A stretch of 64,000 nt of DNA. It comes from Inia geoffrensis. Lineage: Eukaryota > Chordata > Mammalia > Artiodactyla > Iniidae. The stretch is taken from positions 151,914,237 through 151,978,236 of the forward strand of contig CM070899.1 in NCBI GenBank assembly GCA_036417435.1, in the 5' to 3' direction. Each line of letters begins with the position of its first letter. Position 1 is the stretch's first letter. Below the pieces are notes generated by a model. It was given only the letters and a program-made list of their open reading frames with translations, searched no databases and was not told the origin of the DNA. This document shows positions 11,894 through 24,120 of the stretch, one piece after another. Made by a program: the position numbers and the translations under genes.

Positions 11894-13000
11894 GATGAAG
11901 AAAGCTTCAAGGCTAGGTCACAAAAAGTGATAAGTCTTCTGCCCCCCTCTCTCTATTTCTCCCTCTTGAACTTTGACCCCATCAGCCACGCTGTGAGGAA
12001 GCCCAGGACATACAGCAGGGCCTCATGTAGAAGTTCCAGCCTGTGCCCAGCTAAGATCTCTGCTGATCCGTCTCCAGCATCAATCACCCCATGGGAATGA
12101 AGGTGCCTTCAGGGTTGCAGCCCTTTGCTTTCAAGTCCTCCAGCTGAGGCTCCAGATGCTGTGGAGCAGACACAAGCTGGCCCCTCGGAGCCCTGTCCAA
12201 ATTCTTGGCCCACAGAATCTGTGAGCCTAGTAAAAAATGTATTACTCCCTCGAATAGGAGACCACTAAGGGTTTGGACTTGGAGCTGAGGGGAGCTGTGT
12301 GACTACGGTGCTGGGCTAAGAAAGCCTCTGAGGCCACATGCAGAGTGGAGAACAAGAGGCAGGGGGGCTACTGCACTGGTCCAGCCCTTTGTGAGGTGGG
12401 GCCATTGGATGGGGAGGAGGGGACAGGGGGCAGAAGAGAAAGAGCTCAGAATTGCAGGTGAGGCCCACTTACCATCTCAGCTTGGTCCCCAATGTGGCAG
12501 GCAAGTCATTTCCCTTCTTGGAGCTTACCTTTATTACTTGTAAAATGGGTGAGGCGAAAAAAAAAAAAAGAAAGAAAGGTTTTTTTTTCTCCCATTTCTT
12601 CACGTGTAAATTCTCCCCAGTGCTCGAGGCCCAGCCTGTGTCTCACCTCCCCATGGTCAGCCCCTTCAGGTGGGCTCTCTCTCCTCCCGAAGGCTCTGGT
12701 TTTGCTCCCACCTCTCATGTCTTGCCTTGAACACATGTCTTGTTTGCTGTATCTAATTGATAATTCACTTCTATTTTGCTTACTTTAATTGCCAGGCCAT
12801 TTCCACTGCATGACTGTCTCTTACTTTGATGATGTTTCCAATTTCCCTCCCAGGGCACTCAGATGAGAGCTTCTGTAGAGTCTGTACTTGGGGGAGGAAA
12901 GGCTAGGTCATGGATATGCTTGCCTTCAACCTGGCAAGATACCACATCATGCCCCTGTCAAGTGGCCTTATCTGTTTCTCCATCAGCCGTGGGGGCCACA
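11894..13000. other. Unique intergenic sequence
   Basis: No gene or named repeat recognised. An inverted pair is visible: 11183-11250 and 12440-12515 share GAAATGACTTGCC and GTGGGCCTCACCTGC in opposite orientation. Confidence 0.6.
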
Positions 13001-13009
13001 TTGGGTAGC

Positions 13010-13900
13010 GCCAGTTTTGTTTTGTTTTGTTTTAACTTTTGCCAATTTGATGGGTGTGACATAATATCTCATTGTTTTAATTTACATTTCTCTGATACCA
13101 GCAAGGTAGAGCCTCTTTTCTCATATGATTATTGGCCATACATACGGGTTTCTTTTCCTAGGAGGTATTTGTTCACAACTTGTGCTGAATTTTCTGTTGG
13201 GTTGGTCGTCTTGATTTGCAGAAGTCCTTTATATATTCTGGAAACCAATCTCCTGCTGGTCGTATGTATTGCAAGTATCTCCTCCCAGATTGTGGCATAT
13301 CTTTCAATCTTGTTTATGGTATTTTTTGTTGAACTGAAGATTTGAATGTTAATGTCATCAAACTCATTTTCCTTCACAGCTGATGCTTTTTGCACCTACG
13401 ATATTCTTCCCTATCAAAAAGCACAGGGAAACTCTCTGAGTTGCTGGTTGCATCCTATTTCTTGGCGTGGGTGCAGAGTACAAAGCTGGGTTCACTTTGT
13501 GAAATTTTATGGAGCTGCACACTTATAACGTGCACTTTTTAAATATTGTAATTAACAAAAGGTTTGTTTAAAAAAGAAATCCTTCCTTACAGTGAGGTCA
13601 TAAAAATATTCTCCTAGATTTTCTTCTAAATGTGTTAAAAATTTTGTTATTCACAAGTAAGCCTGGAATCCACCTGGAGTTGTGTGTGCGGTGTTAGTTG
13701 GGGATCTAATTTTACTTTTTCCATATGGATCACCACTTGTCCCAACACCATTTATAAAAGAGTCTGTCTTTTCCCCACTGGTTGGTGATGCCTCCCTGTC
13801 ATATAGCAAGTTCTCGTTTATGCACAGTTCCACCTCTGGGCCCTTCTTCTCTTCTTCTGTTCATTTTATCTCTTTATAGCCTGATGCTGAAGGTGGTCTG
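13010..13900 (-). mobile_element. Old L1 fragment (3' part)
   Basis: Antisense L1M-like text such as TTTGATGGGTGTGACATAAT, then AGAAGTCCTTTATATATTCT and ACCATTTATAAAAGAGTCTG. Highly diverged; reading frames broken. Confidence 0.75.
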
Positions 13901-13921
13901 CTTAATTTCCTTAAAAGGTTT

Positions 13922-14234
13922 TTAAAAAAAATAAATTTATTTATTTTTGGCTGTGTTGGGTCTTCACTGCTGCGCACAGGCCTTCTCTAGTTGCAGCGAG
14001 CAGGGGCAACTCTTCTTTGTGGTGCACGGGCTTCTCACTGCCGTGGCTTCTCTTGTTGCAGAGCACGGGCTCTAGGTGCACAGGCTTCAGTAGTTGTGGC
14101 TCACGGGCTCTAGAGTTGTGGTGCAGGGGCTTAGTTGCTCTGCCACATGTGGGATCTTCCCTGGCCATGGCTCGAACCCGTGTCCCCTGCATTGCCAGGC
14201 GGATTCTTAACCACTGCACCACCAGGGAAGTCCC
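13922..14234 (-). repeat. CHR SINE, long form
   Basis: Antisense full-length, inserted at the edge of the old L1. Imperfect flanks AAAAGGTTTTTA and AAAAGTTTTAA. Confidence 0.92.
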
Positions 14235-14239
14235 AAAAG

Positions 14240-15820
14240 TTTTAATATTTAGTAGGACACAGTGGAGGACTTGAAGACAGGAAATGGTGGAGTCAGAATG
14301 ACACTGTATCGAGGTCACTTTGATGATTGAAGAAATGGATTTTAGAGGCCAAGGCAAAGGGTCAAGAGTCCAGCTGGTGGCTGCTGCAGTATCCAAGCCA
14401 GAGGGGAGCAGCATGGCCGAGGCGTGGGCTGATGTTGGATGTGTAATGGATGTAAAGCAGATGGGATTTGCTGATGGATCAGAAAAATTGGGGATCAAAG
14501 ATGACTCCTTTTTTTTTGGCCAAAGTAGCTGGTGGTGCCATTTGCTGAGATGGGAAGGCCTGGGGTGAAGCTGACAGGTGGGCCCTTAGAAAGTGCCTGA
14601 CAAATGACTGAATGAATGAATGAGTGAATAAGTGGGGGTTGGTGTGGGGAGTGAGCCGGCAGGGCCGCCCCACCGCCCCACCTCCTGCAGCCCTTCCATC
14701 TGATGCCTTAGGGAGGATTAAGCACCATCCTCCTAGTTTAACACCATTAGTTGTTTCAGCACATGTGTGTCATTTCTCCCAACCACGGCTGTCATCGCTG
14801 GTGGGGAGGAACATCTTCCCTGCCCATGCGATGGCACCTCCCCACCCCCACCCTGGCTCAGAGCAGGGCCCCCAGATTCATGGTCCCAGGACACTGGCCT
14901 CCAGACTCACAGGAGGCGCGAGGCACCTGGGGAGGACTGAGCAGGCCGCTTAGGCTGCAGGACCAGCTTTGTTACTCAACTCCCTCCTCAGTAAAGGAAG
15001 TGGCCTGGGTGAGTCTCCATGTCATTTGCGGGTGGGGGGTGGGCGGGGCCTGTGCTGTCAGCCAGGATGAAGGAAGGATCCCCTGGCACGTGGGCATGAA
15101 GGAGGCCCTGCCACCACTGTGGAGAAGCTTATAGCCTCAGAGGCCCTGCCTGTGTGTGGGGCCTCAGACCAGGGCGGGGTTTTTTGCTCTGTTTACAGCC
15201 TGCTTCTGGCTCATCATCCCTGGCTATTATGAAAACACCTTTAGTCCATAAAACGTGGAAAATTGCGTCTGAGCACTCAAGCTGAGTCATTTTTCTGAGC
15301 AAGCCTTCAGTCGGGGCAGTGTTTTGGGCGGGGTGGGGCTCTGTGTAGGTCTGCGTTTAGCCTGTGGCCTGGCCAGCCGGCCAGCTAGAGGCCCAGGGTG
15401 CAGGCTTCGTTCTTAAAATCAAGAACGATTTTAAGCCTCTTGTGTGTGTTGAGAGTGAAGCCCTGTCACCAGGATGGCTGAAGAGCAGGGAGGGACCCCT
15501 GGGTTCTCAAGTCGCCAGATAAAAATGGGGGCGTGTTGGGCCGGGGTGGGGGGAAAGATGAGGAAGAGAAAGGGCAGGGAGCGTCTCAGCTGGGGGTGGG
15601 GAGGAAGGCCAGGCTCAGCCTGTGTCCTTCGCTGCCCGTGCACCCAGGAGCCCTTGGCCTGAGCACTGTCCATCCCACCACAACCCTGGCCAGGGGTGAC
15701 CTTCACACTGGGGCCCGGCATGACTCTTGGCTGTAAGGGAAGGAGGGACAAGGGTGGGAGAGGAGAAACCAGTCTTTCTTAAGCAACTACTTCACGCCAA
15801 GCCCTTGGCTAAGCTTGTTC
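14240..15820. other. Intergenic, unique; possible regulatory motifs
   Basis: No gene recognised. 15281-15290 reads GCTGAGTCAT, an NF-E2/MAF-type AP-1 site, and 15199-15205 reads TGTTTAC, a forkhead core. Function is unproven. Confidence 0.4.
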
Positions 15821-15824
15821 TTAG

Positions 15825-16005
15825 GGCCTCGCACCTGGTCCAAGAATGCTGGATGCTTGTCGGCTGCAAGGCCTTGGGCCAGTGACTACACCTCCTAAAT
15901 GTTCTGTCCTCATCTGCCTCATCTTCCTCATCTGGCCTCAGGCTTGTTGTGAGGATCAAGTGAGATGATGCAAAGGCACAGTCAATAAATGGCCCTTCAT
16001 GTTTT
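15825..16005 (+). repeat. MIR
   Basis: Diverged sense MIR including CCTTGGGCCAGTGACTACAC and GTTGTGAGGATCAAGTGAGA. Confidence 0.65.
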
Positions 16006-16009
16006 TATA

Positions 16010-16225
16010 AACAGTAATGATATGGTTCACATTTATTGAGTACACCCTGTACCAGGCTCTATGCTAAGTGTTTTCCTCACAGTAACTGACTTGATCCCCC
16101 CCAGCAACTCTGAAGTAAGTTTAGTCCCGTTTTATAGATGAAAACACTGAGGTGCAGAGACATTAACTTGTCCAAGGCCACAGGAACACTAACGCTGGAG
16201 CCAGAATTCTGACCCAGGGGATAAT
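16010..16225 (-). repeat. MIR
   Basis: Antisense: CACATTTATTGAGTACACCC and GTTTTATAGATGAAAACACT. Confidence 0.75.
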
Positions 16226-16649
16226 AATTTATGTATTATTAAATACATCAAGTCAGTTGGATTAAATTGGTGTTTCTCAATGTGAATTCTCCAGAACCTT
16301 TGCCTTTGCTCCATTTAAAAACTTTGCTTCACCATCCGATAAGCATGTACAATGCTGGAACATTGCATTCTCCTTCTGAGAGATTCATAGGTCACTCTGA
16401 TATATCAAAGGCTCTCAGAGGTGCTGTGATGAAAAGGGAAAAACCAAAGAGGCTGTTTATGTTTAACCCAGCATTTCCAAGCTTGTCTGCTCTCAGAGCC
16501 TTATTTCTGAGATGCCCTTAATAAGATGAAGCTGGAGATGTACACATTTTCACGAGGCACTGCTGACCTTCAACTGCTGCGTCACAGGTCTTTTACTGTC
16601 TTATGGGGGCACCCCGTGGACCACCCTGGTTTAAGGACCCTGTATTTTT

Positions 16650-16920
16650 CCTTTGTTCTCTCATTCATTCATTCAACAAATGTCTCTTGAGTTCTCACAG
16701 GCACAATGACAGGTAGAGAAGATGCAACTTCTATTTATTTATTTATTTTCGGCTGCACTGCGAGGCATGCGGGACCTTAGTTTCCCAACCAGGGACTGAA
16801 CCCATGTCCCCTTCAGTGGAAGCACAGAGTCTTAACCACTGGACTGCCAGGGAAGCCCCAAGAAGATGCAACTTCTTTTTTAAGAATCTCATAGTCTGAC
16901 GGAGGAGACAGTGTGATCAG
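16650..16920 (-). repeat. L2 3' end, split by a SINE
   Basis: Antisense TCATTCATTCATTCAACAAA on the left and an L2-like GAATCTCATAGTCTGACGGA on the right of the inserted SINE. Confidence 0.65.
16733..16860 (-). repeat. CHR SINE, tRNA-only form
   Basis: Antisense. Perfect 16-bp duplication AGAAGATGCAACTTCT at 16717-16732 and 16861-16876. Confidence 0.94.
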
Positions 16921-17361
16921 AAGTTGCAGGGACTGGGGGGCTGAGTGGATGGCACCTACCCCGCCTGGAGCCAGGGAGGGCGTCCTTGAGGAGGCGTGGC
17001 CTCAAGCAGGGCAGGTGAAGGACGCTGGGTGGTCAAGGCTGAAGGCGAGTCTTTGTACAATCTGTGGAAAAGCTCTGCAGTATCTCAACTTGCAGGACAT
17101 CCCTGGGATTATCGGATTACAGTCTGTGAAGGCTATTTTACAACTCTGCAAACTGCAGGTAACTGATAGTGATTCAAACTAATTCCTGTCTACACTGTAG
17201 ATTCTGAACCAACCTGTAGAACAGACTGACTTCCCCTCCTCAGTATTGCCTCTGTGTCCACATTCATTTCAGTAGTCCTGATCAATAAATGTGTTTATTC
17301 TTCACATTCTCTTTTGAACTGATTTTAATACCTCTCATTGATTTAGGAGTATAATACACTC

Positions 17362-17565
17362 TTTTTTTTTTCTGCGGTACGTGGGCCTCTCACTGTTGTG
17401 GCCTCTCCCGTGGCGGAGCACAGGCTCCGGACGCGCAGGCTCAGCGGCCATGGCTCACGGGCCCAGCCGCTCCGCGGCATGTGGGATGTTCCCAGACCGG
17501 GGCACGAACCCGCGTCCCCTGCCTCGGCAGGCGGACTCTCAACCACTGCGCCACCAGGGCAGCCC
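17362..17565 (-). repeat. CHR SINE, short deletion form
   Basis: Antisense. Perfect 11-bp duplication ATAATACACTC at 17351-17361 and 17566-17576. Confidence 0.95.
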
Positions 17566-17579
17566 ATAATACACTCCTT

Positions 17580-18440
17580 AACACCTGTTCATTTTTATGT
17601 ATGTGACAGTCACGATTCTACCTCTTTCTAAAAGGACAGTAGCAGGAGGCTCCCCAGGCAGAGGGACACACAAGCAAAGGCCCGGAGGCTTGCCCTCAGC
17701 ACCTGGCAGTGAGCAGCTGGTGGGATGACCAAGATCCTCACCGAAGCAGACGGTCAGGAGTTGCCGAAATGGGCTGGCTTTTGAGCCTCCACTTACGAAG
17801 GGTGGAGGCAGCTGGAGTAAAACGAAAACACGCTAGTTGCCCGGCATCGATGTGTATGGAAACTGGGGATTGCGCAGCTCTGTGCCACCTCCTGATTAGT
17901 GTGATTGCAGGGGAGTTGAATGCACTTCTGCAGTGGGATCCATTGCATCTTCTGACACCGCCATTGAAGCAGTCTTTCCTCACCGGCGGTCAGGGAGCAG
18001 ACAATTGGCATGGCCACTTTGTTTAATGAGCTCGCCCTGGCGCACAGACACAGGGAAAACTTACTAAGAACGAAAGTGAGCAGGGACACCTGAAGCCTTG
18101 TGTCTGAAACCAGGCTTGTTAGAATCCCCAATCCTAGGCACCAGAGCCCTTAAGTTAATTAGCTAAAAAAAATTCCTGAAATGCACAAAAGAAGGTGAAA
18201 GAAACTGGACTCTTTATCTAGGAATGTCATATAATATATGTACCATTTGAAGGAAGCTGGCTTGGGCTCCTCCAGCCTCGCCCCAAGTGGCCTCAGGCTC
18301 TGGGGGAAGGATTTCTTCATTTCTCTTCCTCCTCTCTCGTTCATTTGTTGCTGGTAGCTCTGGCTGAAGTGCTGATGGAACCCCCCTTTCCTGTCCTTCC
18401 CAGGGTGGGTCCTGTTTGGGGGCCCTCGGCCAGGCACGGC
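17580..18440. other. Unique intergenic sequence
   Basis: No repeat recognised. 17730-18060 is unusually rich in CpG-containing words for this area and could be a conserved non-coding element, but nothing in the sequence proves this. Confidence 0.4.
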
Positions 18441-18469
18441 TTTGTCCCCATTCCCTGCCAGTGTGCTGC

Positions 18470-18590
18470 TGTCAGGGTGTTCAGTGGGGCACAGCACTGG
18501 GCATCTGTGATGTGCCAGGCTCTGTGCTGGGCACCCATGACCCAGACCCACTCTGCTGTCACAGAGCTCACTACCATGCTGAAGGGTCAG
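18470..18590 (-). repeat. L2 fragment
   Basis: Antisense L2-like text: TGCCAGGCTCTGTGCTGGGC and TGTCACAGAGCTCACTACC. Confidence 0.6.
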
Positions 18591-19243
18591 GGCTGTGGGC
18601 ACAGGGGAGGCCCCATTGGATGTTCCTGCATCAGTGGGGGACCTCGTGTAGGCAGCTGAGGGGCCAGAGCTGGCAAAGGGGAAGGAAATGGCCATCCAGT
18701 CTCAGTACCTGCCCAGACTGGCTTCTGAGCTCACGTAGACACTCTGGACAGACTCCCAGGAATGCAGGGAATGGGGCTGAGGGACTGGGGCGATGGCTGG
18801 GCCCATTTCCCTGGGACTGGGTGGTCACTGCGCCTTCCCTGAACCCCTCAGGCCTTCTGCATGGGTGGGGCCCCTACATCCCCTTCTTCCCTGGCAGGCA
18901 GCCCCAGCAGGAACCTCTCTGCTCCCCAAGCTCTGCTTTCTTGTTTGAGTTGCATAACAATCTGCCCAGACCAGCTCTGTACCTTGTGCACCCAAGGCTG
19001 TAGCCCAGCACTGACCTTTGGCTAAAAAGACCCAACTAGCCAACCAAACAGATCTCTGGCATAGGGAAAGGCTATTGGTGGTTCTGGGCAGTCTTTCTGG
19101 GCAACTGGCTCTTGGGGACTGGCTGGGCCTGGAGTGAGCTTGGGTGAGTCCCAGTGAGGTGTCCTCCTGGAAACTGTGTCCTCCTGGCAAGAGGCCCAGC
19201 ATCCCATCTGTGGGGCCTGCCGGAGCGCTGGAGAATTTATCCT

Positions 19244-19267
19244 ACACACACACACACACACACACAC
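19244..19267. repeat. (CA)n microsatellite
   Basis: About 12 CA units. Confidence 0.95.
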
Positions 19268-19614
19268 GCATGCAAAGGGATGTCATCACAAGGGTAGTCA
19301 TCACAGCACTGTTGTCTTAGCAAGACTAGAAATAACCTACATATCCAACAGTTGGGGAGGGGGATAAGGGATTCTGGGCATCCCCTCAGTGGAGTGCTGC
19401 AAGCCCGGAAAAAGAACGAGAGTCCCTGGAGTGTGCTCACAGGGGAGGGGGCAGCTCCTCTGTGCCCATCCCTCAGAGGCTGCCATAAACCCTGCAGCCG
19501 GGGCTCCCATGTCCCTCAGAGGCCCCCTCCCCATGCAGCCTCACTCAGCGCCCTCTGCATCACACTGCTCTGTCCCTGCTGGGTACTGGGGCTGGGGCAG
19601 AAAGGTGAGCTAGA

Positions 19615-19765
19615 AGACCTCAGAGCCAGGTGGGCTGCCAATCCCAGCTGTGTGGCCTACAGCAACCCATTCGCTGCTTTTTTTGCCTCAGTCTCCCCAT
19701 CTGTAAAATGGGGACAATTTACCTACCTCGCAGGTGAGGTGAGCACCTGGTACACAGAGTAGGTG
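19615..19765 (+). repeat. MIR
   Basis: Contains GCCTCAGTCTCCCCATCTGT followed by AAAATGGGGACAATTTACCT. Confidence 0.8.
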
Positions 19766-20596
19766 TCCGACACAGGTGAATGTGACTTTCAAGTTCTGCC
19801 CAGTGGGAACTGTGGGCGTGCAGATCAGAGGTCAGGTGGGTTCAGGAAGGTGGGGGAGCCGCAGGCAGGGAGGAGCAGGGGCTCAGGCTGCGGCCTTGCC
19901 TGTCACACGCTCCGTGTGCGCCCACGGCAGGGAAGAGTTCACGCCCCTGTTTCCTGAGGGAGGAGGAGGCACATCAGGCGACACAGGGTGACAGTCCCAG
20001 CCCTCACCCCCGCCCGCCCCCAGCCTGGAGATTCACCTGGCACTGCTGGGGTCGTGGTGACCTCAATTCACCCACGGGTTCTGGGGGCTTGCCCCAGAGC
20101 TGCATTTGCTCAGCGAGCTCGCTACGTGAATAGAGAAAACGATTCGAGGGAACTTCTGGGGGAGCTAGTGGATACTGTGTGGGGTGATGCTTCCCAGGGT
20201 TCTAAGGGGCACAGGGTATGCTGAGCTGGAAGGCACGGGGGTCTGAGAAGAAAGTTCCCACTGGGCCTGGAGGCCGGGGACCCAGCCCTGCCCGGGGTCC
20301 TCCATGGTGTCTGATGGTGTCTGACCCCCTGGACCCACAGACCCTCAGTGGGCTCTGTAGGGAATCTCTTTCCCCTCAGGAAAGTTGGACTGTTTTTCTC
20401 AATTAAACTCTTATCACTTTTCTTCTGTTCCTGACTTGATGATTTCCCCCTTTCACTTCCCCTCCTCCTTTAAGCTTATATCTCATTGTTATTCTTTTAA
20501 TAAACTTTAAAATAAGAAATACATGTTATCTTTTTTATATCTTTCAAGGACTCCATGAAGAAGATTTACAATGTCCTTATTAAAAAAAAACAAACA

Positions 20597-20941
20597 GGGC
20601 TTCCCTGGTGGCCCAGTGGATAAGAATCTGCCTGCCAACGTAGGGGACATGGGTTCAATCCCTGGCCGGGGAAGATCCCACGTGCCGCGGAGCAACTAAG
20701 CCCGTGCACCACAAGTACTGAGTCTGTGCTCTAGAGCCTGTGAACCACAACTACTGAGCCCGCGTGCCTAGAGCCCGTGCTCTGCAACGAGAAGCCACTG
20801 CAATGAGAAGCCCACGCACCACAACAGAGGGTAGCCCCCGCTCACTGCAACTAGAGAAAGCCTGCGCGCAGCAACAAAGACCCAACGCAGCCAAAAATAA
20901 AACAAATAAATAAATAAATTTATAAAACAAACAAACAAAAA
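20597..20941 (+). repeat. CHR SINE, long form (first of a pair)
   Basis: Head GGGCTTCCCTGGTGGCCCAG, repeated CACAACTACTGAGCC-type units and a tail (AAAC)n. It is followed at once by the element 20942-21080. Confidence 0.93.
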
Positions 20942-21080
20942 GGGACTTCCCTTGCGGTCCAGTGGTTAAGACCTTGCACTTCCATTGCAGGTGGTGCAGG
21001 TTCTATCCCTGGTTGGGGAACTAAGATCCCACATGCCTCCACACAGAGCGGCCAAAAAAAAACAACTGAAAAAACAAACA
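20942..21080 (+). repeat. CHR SINE, tRNA-only form (second of a pair)
   Basis: Head GGGACTTCCCTTGCGGTCCA. The 15-bp repeat TACAATGTCCTTATT flanks the pair as a whole (20567-20581 and 21081-21095). Confidence 0.93.
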
Positions 21081-21095
21081 TACAATGTCCTTATT

Positions 21096-21900
21096 TTTCA
21101 GATAAGGAAATAGTCAGTGAGGACAAGGGACCTGGCTGAGGTCACCCTACTGGTAAGAGGCCAAGGCCCAGTCTCACTCACATGCCTTCCTGGCTCCCCG
21201 ACACCAGGCCCCGGCTGGCACTGGGCCATAGGGCTGAGGAGAGCAGGCTGGCCCACGGGGGCCGGGGCAGTTCACAGCCCACAGAAGCGGGCAGGGGCTG
21301 ACCTGTGGGTTTGGGAGGTATGTCAGGGAGGCCTCCAGAGGAGGGGGTCTTGGTATCTAGGGGTGAGGGAAGGAGGGTAGGAAGGGGATTCTGGTGGAGG
21401 AAAAAGCATGTGCAAAGGCCAGGTGCTGTGGGGAAGGTGAACTTAGGCCAGGGTGGCTAGAGTGAGGGTGCAAATGGAGAAGGATGGGGTCAGGGCTGCA
21501 CTCAAGAGGTGGGAGTGGGAGGTGAGGGTAGTGGAGTCAGATGGGGCTCGGTGCCCCCAAGGCTACAGGGAGAACCCTGGCCAGGCACGTCCCAGACACT
21601 TACCAAGGCTGGGCCGGGCCCTCAGCTGCCTGGGTCCAGGGCCAGCTAGAATGGGCATCTTGTCTCACAGGCTTAGGATCCCAGGACAGGGACAGGAAAC
21701 TCTGGTCGAGGGGCCAGGAGACAAGCTCAATGGTTCTTCCAGCCGAGAGGGGCTGAAGATCCTGGAAACCAACTCCCCTCTTCAGCTCTTCCCAGGATTT
21801 AGGTGCCCAGGTCGGGATCTGCAGAGACTCTGGGTCCTCATGCTGCCTTCCTAAAAACCTTATTTACATTAAAGTGTTAATGACTCATACAGCTTAAAAT
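21096..21900. other. Intergenic, mostly unique
   Basis: A MIR piece (antisense) covers about 21090-21150. The rest is GC-rich and purine-rich with no recognised gene. Confidence 0.5.
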
Positions 21901-22044
21901 GTAGTGGTTCTCAGCTCTGGCTATTCAGAAGAATCATCTGAGGTGTGTGTGAAGGTAATGACCATTGTTTATATAAAAATGACACATGCTCGTTCTCGGA
22001 CAAAACAAGCAATCTAGAAAGGTACAAAGAAGGAAGCCATAAAT

Positions 22045-22165
22045 CCGCCCATTAGAATGCCAACTTCCTGAGCACAGGATTTTTCTCTCTTCTGTTCTCT
22101 GCTGTATTCTCAGCTCCTAGAACTTTCTGGAACAGAGCAGATGCTTAATAACACCCCATCATTTA
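22045..22165 (+). repeat. L2 fragment
   Basis: ATTAGAATGCCAACTTCCTG and CAGAGCAGATGCTTAATAAC are L2 end-like. Confidence 0.6.
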
Positions 22166-22967
22166 CTGTTAACATTTGGTGAACGTCATCTGTACACAGA
22201 GAACTTTGGAGAGACAACAAGGTACAGGTAGAGAGCAAGGTAAATAGGTGGAAATAATTTTAAAAAATGGGATTGTACCACACGTGCTATATTTTAAACT
22301 ACTTAATTTTAATTGAGTTTAACAGAAAGAAAATGAAAAACTTGCTGAATCTTAAATAAATTTTTACTTTCCACAGAGATATTAGTTCATAATGAATGTC
22401 TCTAACAGTAAGAAAAAAATTATGAAACTCATTAAGAGATTGGAGTCTTGGGGAAAAAGAATAAACCCTTCACTTTTGGCAAGCTCAGTATTTCTTGGGA
22501 TGAAAAAGATGATCACTTCCTGTATACATCCTCCCTCCTCACACGCTACAGTTCCTGATTTTGATGCTAATATTTTCACTTTGTCAAGGTTTATAACACT
22601 TATACTCTGTTCTGCAGCTATAATTCTCCTAGTATTTCGTCTTAGTCCTGTACTTAAATAGATTCCATTCCATTTTTTAAGCTCACTGTGCCCCTGAGTT
22701 TTGCACTCAGAGTCATTTCTTGGCTGAATCAGGAAAATCTGTGAAGGACTTTGAATGAGACCAACAACAAAAAAGGCTGCTGGGTGTCCTGCATTTAGGG
22801 ACTCATGCCATTCATTGTCTTTGAGCAAATCTAAGCTGTAGAAAACCTAGAGTAGGGCTTGTCCATCAGAAATGCAAATGGATTTTGTCCAGTGGAATAC
22901 AACTGACTGCTGTCTGTGGCCACTGATCAGTTTTACACGTATATGTAAATTCATTTCAGTATTTCTT

Positions 22968-23179
22968 TTTTTTTTTTTTTTTTTTTTGCAGTACGCGGGC
23001 CTCTCACTGTGTGGCCTCTCCCATTGTGGAGCACAGACTCTGGACACGCAGGCTCAGCGGCCATGGCTCACTGGCCCAGCCACTCTGCGGCATGTGGGAT
23101 CTTCCCAGACCAGGGCACGAACCCATGTCCCCTGCATCGGCAGGCCGACTCTCAACCACTGCACCACCAGGGAAGCCCC
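22968..23179 (-). repeat. CHR SINE, short deletion form
   Basis: Antisense. Perfect 15-bp duplication ATTTCAGTATTTCTT at 22953-22967 and 23180-23194. Confidence 0.95.
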
Positions 23180-23354
23180 ATTTCAGTATTTCTTATCTGC
23201 CTATATATGTGTGTGTTGTTCCAATTTTCCTTTGAATCAATTGGAAAATATTACTTGTTCCCTAATTACTTAATGAGTTTAATAAAAATTTTGACATGTG
23301 TTCATTTTATATTGTCTGAGAGTCATGATTTTACCTTTGAAAAATGGACACTTT

Positions 23355-23472
23355 TTTTTTTTGGCTGTGCTGGGTGGCTTGCGGGATTTTAGTTCCCCAA
23401 CCAGGGGCTGAACCTGGGGCCATGGCAGTGAAAGTGCCGAATCCTAACCACTGGACCGCCAGGGAACTCCCC
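23355..23472 (-). repeat. CHR SINE, tRNA-only form
   Basis: Antisense. Flanks AAAATGGACACTTT and AAAACGAACACTTT form an imperfect target duplication. Confidence 0.9.
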
Positions 23473-23689
23473 AAAACGAACACTTTTAATGGTTAGCTAG
23501 ATTTCACGACTATGTTTTTTTTTTTTTTTTCCTTCAAAAAAAGGCTCAAGGGTGCTATTTTCCTCGACCCTTTCCATGTTGTCTACGAATCCAAACAACC
23601 TCACTGGGTGTCAAATTCTTGGTTTCCCCCTTTCCATACCACTTCGAACACTCAGCTCCCTTGTCTTCTGGTCTTGAATGTTGCTGTGA

Positions 23690-24120
23690 AAAAATATGAG
23701 GCTGTCAACCAAAAAACAACAACAAAAAAAACAACCCTCACAAGGCTACAAATAAGGAAAGAGTTTATTTGGGGTCTTAAGGATTTTAAGTCAGGAGACA
23801 CAGACTTGGGTAAAACCAAAAACGTGTTCCAGGGGAGAGGAAGAGTCAGGGGCTTGTAAAGGCAAAAGCCACGAGGCTGTACTGACGCAAGAAAGGAAAT
23901 ATTTGTCCTTAAGGGATTGGCTGTCATGAATTATTTGAGGGTAAGGGTCCAATAAGTATCTGGAGTTTCTGGGACATTGGACAGATGTTCTGGATGCCTG
24001 TGTTAAGACGAGAAGATTCCATCTGGGCTGAGGCGTGCTTAAGTCACACTCCCTCAGTGGCCTCTGGCTCCATTTTAGAGAGCTCCCTTAGCAATACTGA
24101 CTCCATTTTTATTTTCTTTT
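23690..24120 (-). mobile_element. Possible solo LTR
   Basis: Antisense LTR-like block with an AATAAA signal (TTTATT at about 23764) and a long non-coding U3-like part. Family not identified; boundaries approximate. Confidence 0.35.

Noticed and set aside
13129..13395. 88-codon minus-strand frame as a possible gene
   Set aside because: It lies inside an old antisense L1 fragment and has no recognisable domain.
18416..19003. 195-codon plus-strand frame in GC-rich DNA
   Set aside because: Overlaps an antisense L2 piece, has no recognisable domain and low-stop GC-rich composition explains its length.
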